From an uncultured Eubacteriales bacterium (GTDB taxonomy: Bacteria > Bacillota > Clostridia > Christensenellales > Aristaeellaceae): a DNA stretch of 64,000 nucleotides. Both the position numbers and the translations under genes were made by a program. Positions 45,561 through 54,492 of this stretch are shown one piece after another (the stretch's first letter is position 1; the number at the start of each line of letters is the position of its first letter). Below the pieces are notes generated by a model that saw nothing but the letters and a program-made list of their open reading frames with translations, made no database searches and was not told the DNA's origin. The stretch covers positions 42,657 through 106,656 of the forward strand of contig CADCHI010000005.1 of NCBI GenBank assembly GCA_902801165.1. Reading direction: 5' to 3'.

Positions 45561-46628
45561 ATGTTCACCAACCTTCTCTACATCCTCCTGGCCATCGTCA
45601 TGCTGGGCGTGATCGTCACCGTGCATGAATTTGGCCACTACCTCGTGGGCCGCCTGTGCGGCATCGGCATCGTCGAATTTTCTGTGGGCTTCGGCCCGCG
45701 CCTGCTGGGCTGGGAGCGCAAGGGCATCAAGTATTCCCTGCGGGCCATCCCCCTGGGCGGCTACTGCGCCTTCGTGGGCGAGGACGACCGCAGCGACGAC
45801 CCCCGCGCCATGAACAACCAGCCGGTGTGGAAGCGCTTCATCACCGTGCTGGCGGGGCCCTTCATGAACTTCGTGCTGGCCTTCGTGGTCTGCGCCATCA
45901 TGCTGGACGCCTTCTTCATCGCCGAGACCTACCCCATCGTGGACCAGGTGATGGCGGGCATGCCCGCCGAGGCCGCGGGCCTTATGCCCGGAGACCACAT
46001 CCTGGAGGTCAACGGCGTGACCCTTGAAAACACCACCTCCGGCGTCAGCACGATGATCAACGTGCTCCAGTCCGGCGACATGAGCCAGCCCATCGACCTG
46101 GTCGTGGATCGAAACGGCGAGGAGCAGCACTTCTCCATGATCGCCGCCCCGGTGGCGGACGAGGAGAGCCAGACCACCCGATACCAGATCGGCATCGTGT
46201 TCTCCAGCCGCACCTTCACCTTCGGCGAGTCCCTCGGCGAAGCGGGCAGCTACATGGTGGAGACCACCGGCCAGATGCTGGAGAGCCTGCGCAACCTGAT
46301 CTTCAAGGGCGAAGGCCTGGAGGACACCGCCGGAACCGTGGGCATCATCGCCGTGGTGGCCCAGCGCGCCCGGGAGGGCATGTACATGGTGCTGTGGCTG
46401 ATGTTCATCATCAGCCTGAACCTGGGCATCATGAACCTGCTGCCCATCCCCGCCCTGGACGGAGGGCGTATCCTGTTCCTGATCGTCGAGGCCATCCGCC
46501 GCAAGCCCATCCCCCCGGAGAAGGAGGGCATGGTCCACGCCATCGGCATGGTGCTGCTGCTGGGCCTGTTTGTGGTGCTCACCTTCCACGACATCGTCCG
46601 GCTGGTCTCCGGCGGATTCAACCTTTAG
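45561..46628 (+). CDS. rseP: RIP metalloprotease RseP (site-2 protease)
   Basis: The 355-residue intramembrane zinc protease cleaves transmembrane substrates such as anti-sigma factors and signal peptides. The zinc motif HEFGH is in the first helix (VTVHEFGHYLVG), a PDZ domain covers about 115-190 (MPAEAAGLMPGDHILEVNG), and the third ligand motif is LPIPALDGGRILF near the C-terminus. Its place between dxr and ispG is the standard arrangement in Firmicutes. Confidence 0.95.
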   Translation: MFTNLLYILLAIVMLGVIVTVHEFGHYLVGRLCGIGIVEFSVGFGPRLLGWERKGIKYSLRAIPLGGYCAFVGEDDRSDDPRAMNNQPVWKRFITVLAGPFMNFVLAFVVCAIMLDAFFIAETYPIVDQVMAGMPAEAAGLMPGDHILEVNGVTLENTTSGVSTMINVLQSGDMSQPIDLVVDRNGEEQHFSMIAAPVADEESQTTRYQIGIVFSSRTFTFGESLGEAGSYMVETTGQMLESLRNLIFKGEGLEDTAGTVGIIAVVAQRAREGMYMVLWLMFIISLNLGIMNLLPIPALDGGRILFLIVEAIRRKPIPPEKEGMVHAIGMVLLLGLFVVLTFHDIVRLVSGGFNL

Positions 46629-46665
46629 GAGAGAGTTTCCAATCACTTCGCATGAGGAGAATTTC

Positions 46666-47736
46666 ATGTCAACTCGAAGAGTATACGTCGGCCCCGTCGC
46701 CATCGGCGGCGGCGCGCCGATCACCGTACAGACCATGACCAACACCGACAGCCGGGACGTGGCGGCGACCCTCGCCCAGATCCGCGCCATGGCGGCGGCG
46801 GGGGCGGACATCGTGCGCGTCAGCGTGTACGATGACGCCTGCGCCGAGGCCGTGCGGGCGCTGGTGGACGGCAGCCCGGTGCCGCTGGTGGCGGACATCC
46901 ACTTCGACCACAGGCTGGCCATCAGGTCCGTGGAGAACGGCATCGCCAAGGTGCGCATCAACCCGGGCAACATCGGCGGCGAGGCCCACGTGCGCGAGCT
47001 GGCGGACTGCCTGAAGGCCCACCGCGTGCCGGTGCGCATCGGCGTCAACTCCGGCAGCATCGAAAAGGACATCCTGCAAAAGTATGGCGGCGTCACCCCC
47101 GAGGGCATGGTGGAGAGCGGCCTGAACCACGCGCGAATGCTGGAAAAGGCGGGCTTTGAGGACATCGTGCTGTCCTTCAAGGCCACCGACGTGCAAAAGA
47201 TGGTGGCGGCCTGCCGCCTGGCGGCGCGAACCTGCGATTATCCCCAGCACATCGGCGTGACCGAATCCGGCACCGCCGACGTGGGCATCGTCAAGAGCGC
47301 CGTGGGCATCGGCGCGCTGCTGCTGGACGGCATCGGCGACACGATCCGCGTGTCCCTGTCCGGCGACCCGGTTCAGGAGGTCCCCGCGGGGCTCTCCATC
47401 CTGCGAGCCTGCGGCGTCCGCCGGGACGGCATCGAGATCATCTCCTGCCCCACCTGCGGCCGGACCGGCATCGACGTGGAGGGCATCGCCCGCCGCGTCC
47501 GCGCCGAGACCGCGGACATCCGCGTGCCGCTGAAGGTGGCCGTAATGGGCTGCGTAGTCAACGGCCCCGGCGAGGCCCGGGAGGCCGACCTGGGCGTGGC
47601 CGGCGGCAAGGACGGCGCGGGCGTGCTGTTCGTCAGGGACCAGGCGCCCCGGGCCATCAAGGGCGGCGATCTGGCCGCCGAGCTGATCGCGGAAATCCGC
47701 AAAATGGTAAATACCCATGACCCAGAAAACCGTTGA
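46666..47736 (+). CDS. ispG: 4-hydroxy-3-methylbut-2-enyl diphosphate synthase (IspG)
   Basis: The 356-residue [4Fe-4S] enzyme reduces MEcPP to HMBPP. A TIM-barrel half with NPGNIGGEAHV is followed by the cluster ligands in SCPTCGRTGID and VMGCVVNGPGEA. The ATG at 46666 has GAGGAGA upstream. It is a single-domain bacterial type enzyme. The next gene overlaps it by 20 bases. Confidence 0.96.
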   Translation: MSTRRVYVGPVAIGGGAPITVQTMTNTDSRDVAATLAQIRAMAAAGADIVRVSVYDDACAEAVRALVDGSPVPLVADIHFDHRLAIRSVENGIAKVRINPGNIGGEAHVRELADCLKAHRVPVRIGVNSGSIEKDILQKYGGVTPEGMVESGLNHARMLEKAGFEDIVLSFKATDVQKMVAACRLAARTCDYPQHIGVTESGTADVGIVKSAVGIGALLLDGIGDTIRVSLSGDPVQEVPAGLSILRACGVRRDGIEIISCPTCGRTGIDVEGIARRVRAETADIRVPLKVAVMGCVVNGPGEAREADLGVAGGKDGAGVLFVRDQAPRAIKGGDLAAELIAEIRKMVNTHDPENR

Positions 47737-48292
47737 CTACGAACACTTTATCCGCCTGGAGACGCCGCGGCTGATCCTTCGGGAGCACGAGCCTGCCGAC
47801 CTGCTGCCCCTGCACGCGATCCTCTCGGACCCCGCCGCCACCTGGTATCTGCCCGACATGTACAAGCCGGATATCGCGGAGACCGAGGCCTATTTGCGCT
47901 CGGTGATGCGGGATTCGGAGGCCCACCTGCGCCTGCGCTGCAACCTGATCGTGGAGGAGCGGGTCTCCGGCCTCGTCGTGGGCTCCGTCGGCCTGCACGT
48001 CATCGACAGCGCGCCTACCGGGGCCCACTTCGGCCTGGGCTACTTCGTCCGCCCCGACCGCTGGAACCAGGGCTACGCCACCGAGGCCGTCCGGGCGTCG
48101 ATCGCCTTCATCTTTTCGGGCAATGCCTGCCGCGTGTCCGCGTCCTGCCTGGCGGAAAACATCGGTTCCCGGCGGGTGCTGGAGAAGTGCGGCATGCGCC
48201 AGGAGGGCCTGCTCAAGGCCCACACCTGGCACGACGGCCAGCGGAAGGACTGCGCGGTGTACGCGCTTTTAAAGGAAGAATTCCGGCCCTGA
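47717..48292 (+). CDS. GNAT-family N-acetyltransferase (RimJ/RimL type)
   Basis: The 191-residue protein has the Acetyltransf_3 layout: ETPRLILREHEPAD at the front, FGLGYFVRPDRWNQGYATEA (acetyl-CoA loop) and ENIGSRRVLEKCGMRQEGLL near the end. Its substrate (ribosomal protein N-terminus, antibiotic or small molecule) is not predictable. It overlaps ispG by 20 bases and is likely co-transcribed. Confidence 0.88.
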   Translation: MTQKTVDYEHFIRLETPRLILREHEPADLLPLHAILSDPAATWYLPDMYKPDIAETEAYLRSVMRDSEAHLRLRCNLIVEERVSGLVVGSVGLHVIDSAPTGAHFGLGYFVRPDRWNQGYATEAVRASIAFIFSGNACRVSASCLAENIGSRRVLEKCGMRQEGLLKAHTWHDGQRKDCAVYALLKEEFRP

Positions 48293-48328
48293 GGGCTCGT
48301 CCCCAGTGGCCGCGCAAAGGAGAACCCC

Positions 48329-48805
48329 ATGTTCCGTGAAATGATGCGAAAGAAGCAGCAGCTCAGCCAGGACGAATGCGTCGCCCTGCTGAAAAGCGAG
48401 CTGCGCGGTGTGCTCAGCGTGCTGGGCGACGACGGCTACCCCTACGGCCTACCCATCAACCACTACTACAGCGACGAGGACGGCCATCTCTACTTCCACA
48501 GCGGCAAAAAGGGCCACAAGGTCGACGCGCTGCTGCGCTGTGACAAGGCCTCCTTCTGCGTCTACGACCAGGGCTTCAAAAAGCCCGGCGACTGGGCCCT
48601 GAATATCAAGAGCGTGATCGTGTTCGGGCGGCTCAAAGTCGTGGAGGACCACGAAAAGGCCCTCGACATCAGCCGCAGGCTGAGCTACAAGTTCACCTCC
48701 GACGAGCAGTACATCGAGGACGAGGTCGTCCGCTCCGGCCCCGGCGTGCTGGTGTTCGAGCTGATCCCGGAATACATGACCGGGAAGATCGTGAATGAAA
48801 AATAG
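48329..48805 (+). CDS. Pyridoxamine 5'-phosphate oxidase-family flavin protein
   Basis: The 158-residue split-barrel protein resembles the NimA-like/PNPOx-related family (GVLSVLGDDGYPYGLPINHYY, LYFHSGKKGHKVDALL, DKASFCVYDQ). Members bind FMN, heme or F420; true PdxH motifs are not evident, so a pyridoxal role is not claimed. GGAG precedes the ATG. A heptamer array begins 16 bases after the stop. Confidence 0.82.
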   Translation: MFREMMRKKQQLSQDECVALLKSELRGVLSVLGDDGYPYGLPINHYYSDEDGHLYFHSGKKGHKVDALLRCDKASFCVYDQGFKKPGDWALNIKSVIVFGRLKVVEDHEKALDISRRLSYKFTSDEQYIEDEVVRSGPGVLVFELIPEYMTGKIVNEK

Positions 48806-48820
48806 GGTTTTAGATGAGTC

Positions 48821-49025
48821 AGGGAAAAGGGAATAGGGAAAAGGGAATAGGAAATGCTGTTGCCACGTAGAAGCGTAGCTTCCCTGGTTCCCTCCCATGA
48901 AAGCCGTGGCAACGCAGGAGCAGAGCGAGGGGTTACAGCCCCATTCATTCCGTGTTCGTTTCAAACACTGGTATTCCTGGCGGCAGCAACTATTCCTTTT
49001 CCCTTTTCCCTTATCCCTTTTCCCT
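48821..49025. repeat. Pair of inverted heptamer arrays upstream of polC
   Basis: Plus-strand GGGAAAA/GGGAATA heptamers at 48821-48851 are mirrored by TTTTCCC/TTATCCC heptamers at 48991-49025, with CTGTTGCC/GGCAGCAAC next to each array. An inner pair GTTGCCACG/CGTGGCAAC lies at 48859-48913. The whole can fold into a large stem. No gene was recognised inside. Confidence 0.7.
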
Positions 49026-49070
49026 CGTCAAACAACAATTTACCCCCCAACCTACTACTGAGGTTAACCC

Positions 49071-52000
49071 ATGTCCGAACTCTGGAAAAACCTGATCGCC
49101 CAGGAGGACCCGTCCCTGGCGGACGCGCTGTCCCTCTCCCGGGTGAGCATATCGAAGAAGACGGGCGAGATGCGGGTGCTGCTGCAGGCGCCCCGCATGC
49201 TCAACGACGCCCAGTTCAACAAGGCGCAGCGGCTGATCGCCGCCGCGTTTCCTCTTGTGCCCGTTCGCGTGGAGGTGGAGTACCCCGGCCTGCGGGACGC
49301 CGTCCGCGAGGACGTCACCCTGGCCTGCGGGCTGCTCAAGTCCATGATCCGCCGGGAGAGCCCCGGCTGCATCCCCTTCGTCGACTGGACCGGCAAGGGC
49401 TGGACGCTGGAGAATGGCACGCTGACGCTGTGCGTGTCCAGCGCCGAGGGCGCCGCCTACCTCAAGTCCCGTTCCATCGACGCCAGCCTCGCCCAGAAGC
49501 TGGACACGCTGTTCGGCATCAAGGCCAACGTGCGCATCCGCGTGTCCGGCGACGAGGAGAGCCGCCTCCAGCGCATCGCTGAGGCCCGCGCCCGGGAGGC
49601 CGAGCTGCTGGCCGAGGAGGCCGCCGCCACCGTCTCCGCCGCGCCGCAGAAGAAGTCCGTCCCCGAGGGCGTGCTCTACGGCAAGCCCATCCACGACCCC
49701 GTCATCCCCATGGGCGAGGTCACCGAGGACGTGGGCCGCTGCGTGCTCAAGGGCGAGGTCGCCGGCATGGAGATGCGCGATACCAAGACCGGCACCAGCA
49801 AGATCATCACCTTCTCCATGACCGACTACACCGGCTCCATCAACTGCAAGCTGTTCCTGGATTCCCGGCGCAGCAAGGAGAACCCGGCCAGCATCCAGGC
49901 CCAGGCCGACGCGCTGAGCGCCGCGTTGAAGTCCGGCAGCTGGGTCAAGGTGAAGGGCAACTACCGCTACGACGACTTCAAGGGCGAGATGGTGCTGATG
50001 GTCCAGGACATCGAGCCCGCGGACAAGCCCGTGCGCCGGGACACCTCCCCGGAGAAGCGGGTGGAGCTGCACCTGCACACCAACTACAGCACCATGGACG
50101 CCTGCGCCTCGGCCACCGACCTGATCAAGCAGGCCGTCGCCTGGGGCCACAAGGCCATCGCCATCACCGACCACGGCGTGGTCCAGGCCTTCCCGGAGGC
50201 CTTCGGCGCGGCCAAGAAGAACGGCATCAAGCTGATCCCCGGCTGCGAGGGCTACCTGATCGACGACGACGCGGGCATCGTGGAAAACGCCGGGGATATC
50301 CCCCTGGACGGCGCGGTCTACGTGGTGCTGGACGTGGAAACCACGGGCCTGAACACCCGCGCGGACGAGATCATCGAGATCGGCGCGGTGCGCATCGAAA
50401 ACGGCGTGGAGGTCGCCGAGTTCAGCGAGCTGATCAACCCCGGCCGGCCGATCCCGGAGAAGGTCGTGGAGCTGACCGGCATCACCGCCGCCATGCTTCG
50501 GGACAAGCGCACGCTGATGGAGGTCATGCCCGAATTCGCCAAGTTCTGCGAAGGCGCGGTGCTGGTGGCCCACAACGCCAGCTTCGACATATCCTTCTTC
50601 CGCCGCGCCTTCAAGCAGGCGGGGCTGCCCTTCGACTTCGCCATCGTGGACACGCTGGCCCTGGTGCGCAACCAGTTCCCCCAGTTGAAGAGCCACAAGC
50701 TGGGCAACATGTGCAAGCAGCTGGGCATCTCGCTGCTCAACGCCCACCGGGCCGTGCACGACGCCCGGGCCACCAGCCTGATGCTGTTGAAGGTGCTGGC
50801 CGAGGTGCGCGCCCAGAAGCAGCTGACCCAGCTGGGCCAGCTGAACACCTGCTTCCCCACCGACGCCACGAAGCAGTCCTACCACATCATACTGCTGGCC
50901 GCCTCCCAGACGGGCATGACCAACCTGTACCGTCTGGTCAGCGAGGGCCATTTGAACTACTTCTACCGCCGCCCCCGCATCCCCCGCAGCCTGATCTCCA
51001 AGTACCGGGAGGGGCTGATCGTGGGCAGCGCCTGCGAGGCGGGCGAGCTGTTCCAGGCGGTGCTGGACGACCGGGACGAAGCGGAATTGAAGCGCATCGC
51101 CGGCTTCTACGACTACCTGGAGATCCAGCCCATCGGCAACAACGCCTTCCTGAAACGGGAGGGCACCGTCGCCGACGACGAGGGCCTGCGGGAGCTGAAC
51201 CGGCGCATCGTCCGCCTGGGCGAAGCGCTGGACAAGCCCGTCTGCGCCACCGGCGACGTGCACTTCCTCAACCCCCAGGACAGCATCTACCGCGCCATAC
51301 TGCTCACCAAGGAGGGCTACAAGGACGCGGACGAGCAGCCGCCGCTGTACTTCCGCACCACCAACGACATGCTGGAGGAATTCAGCTACCTGGGCAAGGA
51401 AAAGGCCCGGGAGGTCGTCATCACCAACCCCAACATGATCGCCGACCGCATCGGCGACGTGAAGATCTTCATCCCCCACCCCGAGGGCAAGGAGACCTTC
51501 CAGCCCTTCTGGCCCGAGGCCGAAAGCGAGCTGCGCCAGCTGGTCAACGACAAGGCCCACTTCCTCTACGGCGACCCGTTGCCGGAAATCGTCCAGAAGC
51601 GCATCGACAAGGAGCTGGGCGCCATCATCGGCTACGGCTTCTCCACGCTGTACATGATCGCCGTGAAGCTGGTGGCCAAGTCCCTGTCGGACGGCTACAT
51701 CGTCGGCTCCCGAGGCTCCGTCGGCTCGTCCCTGGTGGCGTTCCTCTCCGGCATCACGGAGGTCAACGCGCTGCCGCCCCATTACGCCTGCCCCCAGTGC
51801 CGGCACACGGAGTTCGACCCCGACCCCCGCTACACCACCGGTCTGGACCTGCCGCCGAAGAAGTGCCCGGTCTGCGGCGCGCAGATGAACAAGGACGGCT
51901 TCAACATCCCGTTTGAGGTGTTCCTGGGCTTCAAGGGTGACAAGGTACCCGACATCGACCTGAACTTCTCCGGTGAATACCAGCCCCGGGCCCACCGCTA

Positions 52001-53402
52001 CATCCAGGAGCTGTTCGGCGTGGAATACTGCTTCCGCGCGGGCACCATCGGCACCATCGCGGAGAAGACCGCCTACGGCTACGTGCTGAAATACTGCGAG
52101 GAGAAGGGCATCAGCCTGCCCAAGGCGGAGATCGAGCGCCTGGCCCGGGGCATCACCGGCGTCAAGCGCACCACGGGCCAGCACCCCGCCGGCATGGTGG
52201 TGCTGCCGAAGGAATACGAGATCTACCAGTTCACCCCCATCCAGCACCCCGCCGACGACCAGACCACCGAGACCATCACCACCCACTTCGACTTCAACTC
52301 CATGCACGACGTGCTGGTGAAGCTGGACGTGCTGGGCCACGATGACCCGACGATGCTGCGCAAGCTCCAGGACATCACCGGCATCGCGCCCCAGGCCGTG
52401 CCCCTGCACGACCCGGAGGTGTTTGGCAAGATCATCTCGCTGTTCACCAGCCCCGAGGCCCTGGGCATCACCGCCGAGGAGCTGGGCGTGGCGGAGACGG
52501 GCACCCTGGGCGTGCCGGAGTTCGGCACCTCCTTCGTCCGGGGCATGCTGAAGGAGACCAAGCCCAGCACCATGGAGGAGCTGATCCGCATCTCCGGCCT
52601 GTCCCACGGCACCGACGTGTGGCTGGGCAACGCCCAGGACCTGGTGCGCCAGGGCATCCCGCTGAAGGAATGCTTCTGCACCCGCGACGACATCATGAAC
52701 GCGCTGATCGCCTGCGGCGTGGAGGCCTCCATGGCCTTCAAGACCATGGAATCGGTGCGCAAGGGCCGCGGCCTGACCGACGCCATGGAGGAGGCCATGC
52801 GCGCCGCCTCCGGCCCGGAGTGGTACATCGAGACCTGCAAGAAGATCAAGTACATGTTCCCCAAGGGGCACGCCGTGGCCTACGTGACCATGGCGCTGCG
52901 CATCGCCTACTTCAAGGTGTTCTACCCCACGGCCTACTACTGCTGCTACCTGGCGCGAAACGCCGAGTCCTTCGACGCCACCCGGATGACCACCCGGGAC
53001 GTGGACGCGCTGCGGGGCATGATCGACGACATCAAGGCCCTGGACAAGAGCGAGCGCACCGCCACCAAGGACGACGAGGTGACCATCCTGGAGATCCTGA
53101 TCGAGATGAACCTGCGGGGCGTGCACATCAAGCCCATCGACATCTACCGCTCCAAGGCCACGGAGTTCACCATCGACGAGGAGGACGGCGAGATCATCCC
53201 GCCCATCAACTCCATGCCCGGCATCGGCGCCTCGGCGGCGGAGGCCTTCGTGGAGGCCCGCAAGGCCGGCCCGTTCATCAGCCAGGACGACATGGTGCGC
53301 CGCAAGGTGGCCAAGTCCATGGTGGAGCAGTTGAAGCTGGCGGGCTGCCTGAACGGCATCCCGGAGACCAGCCAGGTGACGCTGTTCGAGTTCACCCAGT
53401 GA
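49071..53402 (+). CDS. polC: DNA polymerase III PolC-type (alpha subunit with proofreading exonuclease)
   Basis: The 1443-residue replicative polymerase of low-GC-type Gram-positive bacteria. Domains in order: N-terminal domains with an OB fold (about 220-330), PHP domain (ELHLHTNYSTMDACAS, ITDHGVVQAF), inserted DEDDh exonuclease (VVLDVETTGL near 420-590; HNASFDISFFRRAF), second PHP half, zinc finger (CPQCRHTEF ... CPVCGAQM, about 905-945), palm with the catalytic pair in PDIDLNFSGEYQP, and the fingers/C-terminal helix-hairpin region (SMPGIGASAAEA). GAGG precedes the ATG. Length is typical (about 1430-1450). Confidence 0.98.
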   Translation: MSELWKNLIAQEDPSLADALSLSRVSISKKTGEMRVLLQAPRMLNDAQFNKAQRLIAAAFPLVPVRVEVEYPGLRDAVREDVTLACGLLKSMIRRESPGCIPFVDWTGKGWTLENGTLTLCVSSAEGAAYLKSRSIDASLAQKLDTLFGIKANVRIRVSGDEESRLQRIAEARAREAELLAEEAAATVSAAPQKKSVPEGVLYGKPIHDPVIPMGEVTEDVGRCVLKGEVAGMEMRDTKTGTSKIITFSMTDYTGSINCKLFLDSRRSKENPASIQAQADALSAALKSGSWVKVKGNYRYDDFKGEMVLMVQDIEPADKPVRRDTSPEKRVELHLHTNYSTMDACASATDLIKQAVAWGHKAIAITDHGVVQAFPEAFGAAKKNGIKLIPGCEGYLIDDDAGIVENAGDIPLDGAVYVVLDVETTGLNTRADEIIEIGAVRIENGVEVAEFSELINPGRPIPEKVVELTGITAAMLRDKRTLMEVMPEFAKFCEGAVLVAHNASFDISFFRRAFKQAGLPFDFAIVDTLALVRNQFPQLKSHKLGNMCKQLGISLLNAHRAVHDARATSLMLLKVLAEVRAQKQLTQLGQLNTCFPTDATKQSYHIILLAASQTGMTNLYRLVSEGHLNYFYRRPRIPRSLISKYREGLIVGSACEAGELFQAVLDDRDEAELKRIAGFYDYLEIQPIGNNAFLKREGTVADDEGLRELNRRIVRLGEALDKPVCATGDVHFLNPQDSIYRAILLTKEGYKDADEQPPLYFRTTNDMLEEFSYLGKEKAREVVITNPNMIADRIGDVKIFIPHPEGKETFQPFWPEAESELRQLVNDKAHFLYGDPLPEIVQKRIDKELGAIIGYGFSTLYMIAVKLVAKSLSDGYIVGSRGSVGSSLVAFLSGITEVNALPPHYACPQCRHTEFDPDPRYTTGLDLPPKKCPVCGAQMNKDGFNIPFEVFLGFKGDKVPDIDLNFSGEYQPRAHRYIQELFGVEYCFRAGTIGTIAEKTAYGYVLKYCEEKGISLPKAEIERLARGITGVKRTTGQHPAGMVVLPKEYEIYQFTPIQHPADDQTTETITTHFDFNSMHDVLVKLDVLGHDDPTMLRKLQDITGIAPQAVPLHDPEVFGKIISLFTSPEALGITAEELGVAETGTLGVPEFGTSFVRGMLKETKPSTMEELIRISGLSHGTDVWLGNAQDLVRQGIPLKECFCTRDDIMNALIACGVEASMAFKTMESVRKGRGLTDAMEEAMRAASGPEWYIETCKKIKYMFPKGHAVAYVTMALRIAYFKVFYPTAYYCCYLARNAESFDATRMTTRDVDALRGMIDDIKALDKSERTATKDDEVTILEILIEMNLRGVHIKPIDIYRSKATEFTIDEEDGEIIPPINSMPGIGASAAEAFVEARKAGPFISQDDMVRRKVAKSMVEQLKLAGCLNGIPETSQVTLFEFTQ

Positions 53403-53406
53403 ACGC

Positions 53407-53624
53407 AGGGGGCTGTCTCAAAACAAAAAATGCGAAGAAATCATCGGGCGATGAATCCGGAATTCCGTAGGGGCGCCATAATTGGCGCCCGCGGCGAAAG
53501 GTTCGCTCCCAGCGAAAGGTCCGCTCTCAGCGGAAGGTCCGCTCCCAGCGGAAGGTCCGCTCCCAGCGGCATTTCTACGTCCCTTCGAATGGATTCTGCA
53601 ATATTGTTTTTGAGGCAGTTCCCT
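53407..53624. mobile_element. MITE-like element, family A, copy 2, with internal 18-bp tandem expansion
   Basis: Starts five bases after the polC stop. Ends AGGGGGCTGTCTCAAAACAA and TTGTTTTTGAGGCAGTTCCC match copy 1 (26115-26266), as do the inner blocks TCATCGGGCGATGA and GGGGCGCCATAATTGGCGCC. Where copy 1 has a short GACGGCA hairpin, this copy has four 18-bp units (AGCGGAAGGTCCGCTCCC type) at 53493-53564. No coding role. Confidence 0.8.
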
Positions 53625-53700
53625 TCCTTAACCTCATCCGCCCATTTTCTTTTATATAATGAGAGCAAAAATTTCCTCGCAAAAAATATCAAAAAAGGTA

Positions 53701-53729
53701 TTTACAAACCCGGGATTCTGTGCTATAAT
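53701..53729 (+). promoter_or_regulatory. Promoter of the tRNA-Ala pair
   Basis: TTTACA (53701-53706) and TATAAT (53724-53729), 17-base spacer, about 20 bases before the first tRNA. The second tRNA is preceded only by a weak CATAAT (53895-53900). Confidence 0.7.
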
Positions 53730-53749
53730 CTTTTTTGTCGTCAGGGCAT

Positions 53750-53826
53750 GGGGCATTAGCTCAGTTGGCTAGAGCGCTACACTGGCAGTGTAGAGGTCAC
53801 GAGTTCGAGTCTCGTATGCTCCACCA
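53750..53826 (+). tRNA. tRNA-Ala (anticodon GGC), copy 1
   Basis: The 77-base gene has acceptor GGGGCAT/ATGCTCC (one G-U), anticodon stem CTACA/TGTAG with loop CTGGCAG (GGC, reads GCC/GCU alanine codons), T-arm GTTCGAGTC and encoded CCA. Identical to copy 2. Confidence 0.95.
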
Positions 53827-53830
53827 CATC

Positions 53831-53860
53831 AAGTCTGAAATTCGTTTCAGACTTGTTTAA
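53831..53860 (+). terminator. Weak terminator hairpin after tRNA-Ala copy 1
   Basis: AAGTCTGAAA/TTTCAGACTT perfect 10-bp stem with TTCG loop, but only GTTTAA follows, so read-through into copy 2 is likely. Confidence 0.6.
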
Positions 53861-53920
53861 TGCCAAAAGGCATATATATCCCTGAATCCTGTGTCATAAT
53901 TCGTTATGTCACCAGGACAT

Positions 53921-53997
53921 GGGGCATTAGCTCAGTTGGCTAGAGCGCTACACTGGCAGTGTAGAGGTCACGAGTTCGAGTCTCGTATGCTCCACCA
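53921..53997 (+). tRNA. tRNA-Ala (anticodon GGC), copy 2
   Basis: Same 77 bases as copy 1. Upstream and downstream flanks are also related to those of copy 1 (GATTCTGTG/AATCCTGTG, ACATGGGG, and the AAGTCTGAAA hairpin), showing a tandem duplication of a unit of about 171 bp that includes promoter remnant, tRNA and terminator. Confidence 0.95.
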
Positions 53998-54001
53998 TAG
54001 C

Positions 54002-54032
54002 AAGTCTGAAATCGTTTCAGACTTGCTTTTTT
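54002..54032 (+). terminator. Terminator of the tRNA-Ala pair
   Basis: AAGTCTGAAA/TTTCAGACTT stem with a 3-base loop followed by GCTTTTTTG, a proper T-run unlike the copy after tRNA 1. Confidence 0.8.
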
Positions 54033-54113
54033 GTATAATGAAACCCCCGCATCATGCGATGGTTCCGACTCTTTCATCAAATCTATAGGACGCTTCAGCC
54101 AGGGGATACCAAC

Positions 54114-54386
54114 CTACGCCTCGATCACCACGTGAATCCCGTCTCCCTCCCCCTTCCCCAGCCGGGTTCGTATCGACTTCAGCACGCCGATGATGTAGCA
54201 CACCGACCCATCGGGGTTTTTGACGCCCATGTTGACGATGCTGCCGTCGTAGGGGATGCCGTCGAAGGTGGCGTGGACCTTGACGCGGCCCTTTCCGAAC
54301 ATCTCGCGGATGTCCCAGGGAAACGGCACATAAGCGCCGCCGCTGTCCGGCACCTCGCGGAGGACCGCGTCATACTCAAAGCGCAT
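54114..54386 (-). CDS. DUF1905-domain protein
   Basis: The 90-residue protein matches the small beta-barrel DUF1905 family (GGAYVPFPWDIREMFGKGRV, ATFDGIPYDGSIVNMG, YIIGVLKSIRTRLGKGEGD). Function unknown. AAGGAG lies 9 bases before the ATG. It is downstream of the TetR gene on the same strand (106-base gap) and convergent with the tRNA genes. Confidence 0.85.
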   Translation of the reverse strand: MRFEYDAVLREVPDSGGAYVPFPWDIREMFGKGRVKVHATFDGIPYDGSIVNMGVKNPDGSVCYIIGVLKSIRTRLGKGEGDGIHVVIEA

Positions 54387-54492
54387 AGAGGATCGCTCCT
54401 TTCCGGCCTCTCTCGTTCGTCCCGCGTTCCGCCGCTCTCCGACGGGGCCCGTTCACGCGCGGGATTTGACCTCATTTTTGACAGGTCGCAGG

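Noticed and set aside
49011-53126. A 1371-codon open frame opposite polC
   Set aside because: It is a mirror of PolC codon bias, low-complexity composition (H, G, V, A, D, Q), no recognisable domain.
53493-53564. Four regularly spaced repeats looking like a small CRISPR
   Set aside because: The 18-bp units are contiguous with no spacers, and lie inside a MITE-like element. No cas genes are near.
53430-53759. A 109-codon frame with repeated SGRSAP
   Set aside because: It is translated from the MITE tandem repeat and lacks a ribosome site.
53750-53997. The tRNA-Ala direct repeats as att sites of an integrated element
   Set aside because: Only 94 bases separate the copies and no integrase or cargo is present; a tandem duplication explains them.
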